64,000 nt of DNA, taken from assembly GCA_038210595.1 (NCBI GenBank), contig JBBQWN010000006.1, positions 48,509 to 112,508 on the forward strand. The letters run 5' to 3'. Below the pieces are notes generated by a model. That model had not been told where the DNA came from. It did no database searches and saw only the letters and a list, made by a program, of their open reading frames with translations. The first letter of the stretch is position 1. Each line of letters begins with the position of its first letter. Made by a program: the position numbers and the translations under genes. The stretch comes from Glacieibacterium sp038210595 (GTDB lineage: Bacteria > Pseudomonadota > Alphaproteobacteria > Sphingomonadales > Sphingomonadaceae). Shown here one piece after another: positions 59,158-64,000 of the stretch.

Positions 59158-59436
59158 TCAGGGTCGGGCTGATCGAACCGAAGGCGCTACCGTAGCAGCC
59201 AGCAGGAGTACGGCTGCGCTCCAGAATGGAATCCAGAACCCCCCGACAACCAGCGTTAACCCCTTGACGAGGAGAAAAAACGGAAAGGCCAGGACGAATT
59301 GCCAAATTACCATCGACTTCAACATATTGCCTGCGTTGAGGGCGACGAACGCACCCGAGGCAATGCACGCCAGCAGGTAGGCGAGGGTGACCCACTGCCA
59401 AGTCTTGATCGGCCCGAGTGTTACGGTCCGTGGCAC
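59158..59436 (-). CDS. Small membrane protein of unknown function
   Basis: 92 aa from GTG 59436. Three hydrophobic segments (WVTLAYLLACIASGAFVAL, MVIWQFVLAFPFFLLVKGLTL, GGFWIPFWSAAVLLLAATVA). Codon use is AT-richer than its neighbours (ATTGCC, TTACCA, AAAAAA), which suggests either a transferred or a poorly expressed gene. It is convergent with the aldo/keto reductase. Weak evidence of being coding: a membrane-like pattern, no homology known to me. Confidence 0.5.
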   Translation of the reverse strand: MPRTVTLGPIKTWQWVTLAYLLACIASGAFVALNAGNMLKSMVIWQFVLAFPFFLLVKGLTLVVGGFWIPFWSAAVLLLAATVAPSVRSARP

Positions 59437-59474
59437 AGTATCAAGTCGTGGCGGATTTGTGGATCATCCTACGC

Positions 59475-60278
59475 CTAATCCCGCGCCGCAAGCGCTTGGC
59501 CGTGCGCGGCCATCAGGTCGAACACTTTCTCCGGGTCGCTGGCGCGCAACGCCAGCAGGTCGCCGACCATGCCGCGGACCACGGGGATCTCGCGCTTGCC
59601 GGCAGCGATCGCGGCCATGATCTCGGCGACTGCCTCCTCGGGTGAGATGGCGTTGTCGATGTCGTCGTCACTGCGGCCGCGCACGCTGCCGTCGGCGTTG
59701 AGCGCGTTGCGGGCGACGCCGGTGCGGACGAAGCCGGGGGTGACCACCGTCACGCGCACCCCGGCATGCTCGACCTCGCCGCGCAGCGCGTCGGAATAGC
59801 CGATGAGCGCGTGCTTGGCGGCGCAATAGGCGGTGCGCAGGACGCTGCCGACCTTGCCGGCGACCGAGCTGATGTTGATGAAATGCCCCGAACCGCGCGC
59901 CAGCATCGCCGGCAGCACCAGCTGGGTCAGCCGGACGGGGGCGAAGAAGTCGACCTCCATGATGCGGCGATAGACCGCGAAGTCGGTGTCCTTGGCGAGG
60001 CTGCGCTGCGAGATGCCGGCGTTATTGACGAGGCAGTCGACCTTGCCGCGCCAGCCTTCGGCCTGGGCGACCATGGCGGGCAGGGCGTCCATGTCGGTGG
60101 TGTCGAAGGGCAGCACCAGCGTCTCGCCGGGGCAGGCGGCGGCGACGCGCTCCAGCTCGGCGACGTTGCGCCCGGACAGGATGACCGCCGCGCCCTCCGC
60201 CGAGAACGCCATCGCCATCGCCTCGCCGATGCCCGACGAGGCACCGGTGACCCAGACAGTCTCGCCGGCGCGGCTCAT
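59475..60278 (-). CDS. Short-chain dehydrogenase/reductase
   Basis: 267 aa from ATG 60278, coupled to nnrU by ATGA. Cofactor motif VTGASSGIGEAMAMAF, NNAGIS, catalytic Ser in INISSVAGK, YxxxK in YCAAKHALIGYSDALRGE. Classic SDR, resembling DHRS7B-type/YqjQ proteins. Substrate unknown. Confidence 0.93.
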   Translation of the reverse strand: MSRAGETVWVTGASSGIGEAMAMAFSAEGAAVILSGRNVAELERVAAACPGETLVLPFDTTDMDALPAMVAQAEGWRGKVDCLVNNAGISQRSLAKDTDFAVYRRIMEVDFFAPVRLTQLVLPAMLARGSGHFINISSVAGKVGSVLRTAYCAAKHALIGYSDALRGEVEHAGVRVTVVTPGFVRTGVARNALNADGSVRGRSDDDIDNAISPEEAVAEIMAAIAAGKREIPVVRGMVGDLLALRASDPEKVFDLMAAHGQALAARD

Positions 60279-60940
60279 GCGATCATGCTCCACAGCGCGG
60301 GACCGCCGAGATAGGGGTGGGCGAAGGTCGCGGCGGCGAACACGACGATGCCGCCGACCAATGCGACTGCGCCCGGGTTCAGCGCCGCCGCCGAGGGCCG
60401 GCCGAACGGCACGAAGCTGGTCTGCGCTTCGTGCGCATTCCATTCGGCACCCATCTGGCCGCGCTTCTTGTGGTCCTGGGCACGCGCCCCGACCAGCGCG
60501 AGGCCGCCGATCGCGGCGCTGAGCGCGACGGCCCGGGCATCGCCGCTGACCGCGGCATGGACCGCGGCCCAGATCGCGAACGACCACATCATCGGGTGAC
60601 GGGTGATGCGTTGCACACCCTGGGGGCCGAGGCCGCGGGTGTTGCCACCCATCAGCGCCGGGTTGGGGGCGGTGACCGAGCCGACGAACAGGATGGAGGC
60701 GAGCAGCATCGCCGGCACCGCCAGCACCCACAGCCAGGACGGTGCGATCCACAGATAGATGCCCGACGGCGTCTGACCGAAGGCCCAGACCGCCCAGCCG
60801 AGCGTGGCGAAGGCGACCAGCGAATAAACCCCGCCGAAGCCGCGTTCGCCGAACGCGCGGACCAGCGGTGCCCGCAACGGATGCGACAACAACAGATGGG
60901 TGCCGACGAAGGCCGCGAGCGCGATCACCAGCATCATCAT
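60275..60940 (-). CDS. NnrU family membrane protein
   Basis: 221 aa, about six hydrophobic helices: MLVIALAAFVGTHLLLSHPLR, GVYSLVAFATLGWAVWAFG, VLAVPAMLLASILFVGSV, and RITRHPMMWSFAIWAAVH. NnrU is linked to denitrification and carotenoid-related (Z-ISO-like) proteins; none of those is adjacent. It lies between a degenerate amidohydrolase gene (4-bp gap) and an SDR. Confidence 0.88.
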   Translation of the reverse strand: MMMLVIALAAFVGTHLLLSHPLRAPLVRAFGERGFGGVYSLVAFATLGWAVWAFGQTPSGIYLWIAPSWLWVLAVPAMLLASILFVGSVTAPNPALMGGNTRGLGPQGVQRITRHPMMWSFAIWAAVHAAVSGDARAVALSAAIGGLALVGARAQDHKKRGQMGAEWNAHEAQTSFVPFGRPSAAALNPGAVALVGGIVVFAAATFAHPYLGGPALWSMIA

Positions 60941-60944
60941 GGCG

Positions 60945-62240
60945 TTATCTCCGATATTGGAGAGGTGCAGCCTGGTTCTGCAGGCCCAGGTAGCGGTCGC
61001 GGAGTTCGGTCTGGCGGCTGGTGATCGGCTGGCGGACGCCGTCGATCAGCACCGCGGTCGGGGCCGAGGTGAGCTCCAGCGGGTCACCGTCCCAGACCAC
61101 GATGTCGCCGCGCTGGCCGCTCGCCAGGCTGCCGGTGTCGCCCATGCCGAAGATCGCGGCCGGCGCGCTGGTCACCGAACGCAGCGCCTCTGCCCAGGTC
61201 AGGCCGACGCCGCCGGGCACCTTGGCCTGCGCCACCATGTTGCCGGCATAGTTGGGCAGGTTGCGCGCCTGGAAGCTGGCATCCTGTTCGATCAGGCCGA
61301 GCCCGACGACGACACCGGCGCGGACCAGCCGCCCGACGTTGTTGCGGGTCGAGGCCAGCGCCTCGAAGCTGTTGGGGTTGTCCAGCATCGGCTGGGTGAT
61401 CACCGGCACCTTCGCCGCGGCGATGTCGCCCGCGACCAGCCAACCCTCGCGGGCGCCGAGCAGGATCAGGCGCAGCTTCGGGAACTCGCGGCGCAGCGCC
61501 AGCACGTTGCGGATGTCCTGCGCGCGCTCGACATGGACGATCAGCTGCTGGCGGCCCTCGACCACCGGCACCAGGGCTGCCGCATCGAGGCGGGTCAGCA
61601 GGTCGTCGCGGCCACGTCCGTCGGTATAGCGCACCGGCGACGCGGCATAGCGCTGCGCCTCCTGCAGCGCATTGCGGAAGTTCAGGAAAGCAACCGGGCG
61701 CGAGCCGCCGGCCGAGCGCGCGCCCGCCTCGCCCAACTCGACATACTGGAAGGCGCGCGGTCGCGTGACAATGTCGCCCGCCGCTGCGAGGCTGATCACC
61801 GCGCCCTGGCCGCCGAAGATCTCGCGCGTAGCGTTCGGGCCGATGGCGGAGCGGGTCACCCCGCCTTGCCGCTCGACGGCGATGTTGTTGGCGGCGGGGT
61901 TGATCCCGGGCGCGATGTCGATGGCGGCCGAGAACGGCGACTTCTCGGCACCGCGGTCGTTGGTCGCGCCGACGCCGTCGACCTCCGAGATGCCCATATA
62001 GGCCATGCCGGCGAAGATGCCCGGCGTCACCCACTGGCCGGTGGCGTCGATGACCGTCGCGCCGGCGGGTACGGCGACGCCCCGCCCGACCGCGACGATG
62101 CGGCCGTCGCGGACGACGATGGTGCCGCCCTCGATCGGTGCGTCGGACAGCGTGCCGGCGACAGTGCCGCCGGTGATCGCGATGGTCTCGGCCGCGGCCG
62201 GTGCTGCCGCCGCGAGCAGCAGTGCGAGCAGCGCCTTCAC
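60945..62240 (-). CDS. Amidohydrolase-like protein lacking the HxH metal motif
   Basis: 431 aa from GTG 62240, whose GTGA overlaps the stop of the upstream amidohydrolase. Signal peptide VKALLALLLAAAAPAAA. It has the amidohydrolase N-terminal beta domain (GGTIVVRDGRIVAVGRGV, ATGQWVTPG) and C-terminal GDIVVWDGDPLEL, but after VTPG, where HxH is expected, the residues are IFAGMAYMGISEVDG; VITQPML and GLIEQDAS replace later His/Asp sites. It is probably a non-catalytic partner of the adjacent intact paralogue. Confidence 0.85.
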   Translation of the reverse strand: MKALLALLLAAAAPAAAETIAITGGTVAGTLSDAPIEGGTIVVRDGRIVAVGRGVAVPAGATVIDATGQWVTPGIFAGMAYMGISEVDGVGATNDRGAEKSPFSAAIDIAPGINPAANNIAVERQGGVTRSAIGPNATREIFGGQGAVISLAAAGDIVTRPRAFQYVELGEAGARSAGGSRPVAFLNFRNALQEAQRYAASPVRYTDGRGRDDLLTRLDAAALVPVVEGRQQLIVHVERAQDIRNVLALRREFPKLRLILLGAREGWLVAGDIAAAKVPVITQPMLDNPNSFEALASTRNNVGRLVRAGVVVGLGLIEQDASFQARNLPNYAGNMVAQAKVPGGVGLTWAEALRSVTSAPAAIFGMGDTGSLASGQRGDIVVWDGDPLELTSAPTAVLIDGVRQPITSRQTELRDRYLGLQNQAAPLQYRR

Positions 62241-63658
62241 TTCGTGTCTCCCCGTCCGGGCTGGCCAAGCTCGAAGTCGGTGACCGGGCGTTTCGCCGGG
62301 TCGGCCCAGTCGTACATTACCGCGCCGTCGATCCACACTTTTTCGGGCCGCGAGTAGACCGAGAACGGCTCGCCGTTCCACAGGATGACGTCGGCACGCT
62401 TGCCGGGCTCGAGGCTGCCGGTCTGGCTGGCGATGCCGAGGCCCTTCGCCGGGTTCAGCGACAGCCAGGTCCAGGCGTGCTCGGGCGTTATCGGCAGGCC
62501 GGCGCGGCGGCCCGCCGCCATCGCCTTCGCAGCTTCCTGGTTGAGGCGCTGGGTGCCGTCGGCATCATCGGAATGAATGACCGTGCAGCCGCCCGCGGCA
62601 TCGACGAAGGCGGCGTTCTCGCGGATGCCGTCGTAGCTCTCCATCTTGAAGCCCCACCAGTCGGCCCAGATCGCGGCACAGATGTCGTTCTGCTTCAGCA
62701 GGTCGGCGATCTTGTAGGCCTCGACGGCGTGATGGAAGGCGCTGACCTTGTAGCCGAACTCCTTTGACATCGCGATGACGTTGGCCATCTCGTCGGCACG
62801 GTAACAGTGGTTCTGCACCAAGATATCGCCGTTCAGCACCCCCATCAGCGTGTCGTTCGACAATTCGCGGCGCGGTGCGTCGGTCGGCTTGGCGGTACCG
62901 GCCCTGGCGCGTTTACCGTAGTCGTCCCACTTGCGCTTGTAGATCGCGGCATCGGACCAGACCTGGCGGTTGACCGCCATGTTGCCCATCCGCGTCGCGG
63001 GCGGCTGGTTCTTGCTGCCATAGACGCGCTTGGGGTTCTCGCCGCACGCCATCTTCAGGCTGGCGGGGGCGCCCGGGAACTTCATGTCCTGCGCGGTACG
63101 GCCGAGCACGTTCCGCAGCGTCACGCCGCGGCCGCCGAACAGGTTCGCCGAACCGGGCAGGACGTGGAAGGTCGTCACGCCGCCGGCCAGCGCACGGGTG
63201 AATTGCGGATCCTGCGGCCACACCGAATGTTCGGCCCAGACTTCGGAGCGGTTCGGGCTGGTCGCCTCGTTGCCGTCGCTATTGGCCTCGACGCCCGGGG
63301 CGGGATAGTCGCCCATGTGGCTATGGATATCGATGATGCCGGGGGTCACCCACAGGCCGCGCGCGTCGATGACCTGCGCACCGGCGGGGACGGCCACGGA
63401 CTGCCCGATCTCGGCGATCTTGCCATTCTCCAGCCGGACTGCGCCGCCGACCAGCTTGCCGCCCTTGCCGTCGTAGATGTTGGCGTTCTGGATCACCGTC
63501 GTGACGGACGGAAAGGGGCGGTAAGTCGACGGGTAGGGATCCGCGGGGATCGACACGATCTCCGGTGGGCCCGACGGCTTGCTGGACGCGGTCTTGGGCG
63601 GCGGTGTGGAAGAGCAGGCGGCGGTGAACAGCAGCGCCGCGACGACAGACTTGCGCAT
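62237..63658 (-). CDS. Lipoprotein amidohydrolase (imidazolonepropionase-like)
   Basis: 473 aa from ATG 63658 (overlaps the transporter stop). Lipobox LLFTAAC (Cys near residue 15) puts it in the outer or inner membrane facing the periplasm. Metal motif IDIHSHMG; other His/Asp in VQNHCYRADE, VSAFHHAVEAYKI and VIHSDDADGTQ. C-terminal PEHAWTWLSLNPAKGLGI and GKRADVILWNG are family typical. Substrate could be dipeptides or N-acyl amino acids, in view of the POT transporter. Confidence 0.9.
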   Translation of the reverse strand: MRKSVVAALLFTAACSSTPPPKTASSKPSGPPEIVSIPADPYPSTYRPFPSVTTVIQNANIYDGKGGKLVGGAVRLENGKIAEIGQSVAVPAGAQVIDARGLWVTPGIIDIHSHMGDYPAPGVEANSDGNEATSPNRSEVWAEHSVWPQDPQFTRALAGGVTTFHVLPGSANLFGGRGVTLRNVLGRTAQDMKFPGAPASLKMACGENPKRVYGSKNQPPATRMGNMAVNRQVWSDAAIYKRKWDDYGKRARAGTAKPTDAPRRELSNDTLMGVLNGDILVQNHCYRADEMANVIAMSKEFGYKVSAFHHAVEAYKIADLLKQNDICAAIWADWWGFKMESYDGIRENAAFVDAAGGCTVIHSDDADGTQRLNQEAAKAMAAGRRAGLPITPEHAWTWLSLNPAKGLGIASQTGSLEPGKRADVILWNGEPFSVYSRPEKVWIDGAVMYDWADPAKRPVTDFELGQPGRGDTK

Positions 63659-64000
63659 CAATTAACCCCGTGCATCCATTTGCGGATCAGCCCGGACAGC
63701 AGCAGCAGCGCGATGCCGATGCCGACCGAGACCTCGCCGATGGTGGTGAACACCCCGGCATAGGTATCCAGACTAACCTTCAGGTTGGTGACTTGACCGC
63801 CGACGGTCTCGACGCTGGCGACCTGGGCGACGACGCCGGCGACATATTGCGCGCAGCTGATCGACAGGAACCAGACGCCCATCATCATGCCGACGATCCG
63901 CGCGATCGACAGCTTGGTGATCATGCTGAGGCCGACCGGCGAGATGCACAGTTCGGCGATCGAGTGGATCAGGTAGAGGCCGGCCAGCCACCAGATGCCG
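63658..64000 (-). CDS. POT/PTR family peptide transporter, 5' part beyond the window
   Basis: Frame open to the window edge, so the N-terminal part is missing. Visible part of about 114 residues: GIWWLAGLYLIHSIAELCIS then PVGLSMITKLSIARIVGMMM, GVWFLSISCAQYVAGVVAQV, and a last helix VSVGIGIALLLLSGLIRKWM. ELCxSPxGLSxxTKLSP is the hallmark of proton-coupled oligopeptide transporters. It is the first visible gene of the amidohydrolase operon. Confidence 0.9.
   Translation of the reverse strand, partial: GIWWLAGLYLIHSIAELCISPVGLSMITKLSIARIVGMMMGVWFLSISCAQYVAGVVAQVASVETVGGQVTNLKVSLDTYAGVFTTIGEVSVGIGIALLLLSGLIRKWMHGVN

Noticed and set aside
1..64000. Mobile element, prophage or defence island
   Set aside because: No transposase, integrase, phage or restriction gene and no att-like direct repeats were seen; gene content is mostly housekeeping and metabolism.

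Overview
The window is about 64 kb of GC-rich alphaproteobacterial chromosome. Four proteins end in the sphingomonad-type PEPxxWA-CTERM signal (PEP-A/S-[TS]-WA/G, hydrophobic helix, RRRR). There is also a 1060-residue TonB-dependent receptor, a SapC-family protein, a PA0069-type radical SAM protein and the run xseB-ispA-coaD-PPIase-queA-tgt. Together these point to Sphingomonadales; I cannot fix the genus. Coding density is very high, most operons are joined by ATGA/GTGA/TTGA overlaps, and I see no insertion sequence, phage gene, rRNA or CRISPR array.

Layout. 1-8.6 kb: two acyl-CoA dehydrogenases, a PEPxxWA-CTERM protein, clpA without clpS, a host-attachment-family protein, two alpha/beta hydrolases around a phasin, and tRNA-Val(GAC). 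8.7-14.4 kb: an N-formylglutamate amidohydrolase, a YceI-cytochrome b561-YceI operon, SapC, an FAD-linked hydroxyacid dehydrogenase and a small secreted protein. 14.5-20.3 kb: the TonB receptor, a DEAD-box helicase and an enoyl-CoA hydratase behind a perfect inverted repeat. 20.2-33.4 kb (minus strand): the queuosine/CoA/isoprenoid operon, a GST, a serine hydrolase, an acyl-CoA ligase, a GcvA-like regulator, apaG, a homoserine sulfhydrylase, a 2H phosphoesterase, PRC-barrel and small membrane proteins, and an aldehyde dehydrogenase. 33.5-35.3 kb: two divergent PEPxxWA-CTERM genes around the only gene-free stretch above 300 bp. 35.4-45.6 kb: SppA, S41 and M28 peptidases, a TRIC-like channel, a YkgJ-type protein, an aldo/keto reductase, an acyl-CoA synthetase behind a possible leader ORF, the radical SAM protein and a parS-like site. 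45.7-56.7 kb: small secreted proteins, an RcnB-like proline-rich protein, moaB, a lytic transglycosylase, a uracil-DNA glycosylase, ETF-ubiquinone oxidoreductase, a fourth PEPxxWA-CTERM protein, a TPR protein, ispE, a second N-formylglutamate amidohydrolase-family protein and an EF-hand protein. 56.7-64 kb: glmM, an aldo/keto reductase, a small membrane protein, and a minus-strand operon of POT peptide transporter, lipoprotein amidohydrolase, degenerate amidohydrolase, NnrU and SDR.

Function. The gene content fits an aerobic heterotroph that uses acyl-CoA substrates. Two acyl-CoA ligases, two dehydrogenases and an enoyl-CoA hydratase can feed electrons through ETF-QO, and a phasin suggests polyester granules. 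The most interesting regulatory signal is a shared module before two PEPxxWA-CTERM genes: a common 17-bp element (TGTCGG-N4-CTTTACA) lies about 60-75 bp upstream of a sigma-54 type -24/-12 promoter. At 34216-34230 that promoter is the exact consensus TGGCACG-N4-TTGC. This suggests a sigma-54/NtrC-type regulon for surface-protein export, with exosortase and regulator elsewhere in the genome. Other notable items are the exact 16-bp parS palindrome at 45634-45649, a tandem intact/degenerate amidohydrolase pair, a matrixin-like protein with QExxH instead of HExxH, and three convergent gene pairs that share one CTAG as both stop codons.
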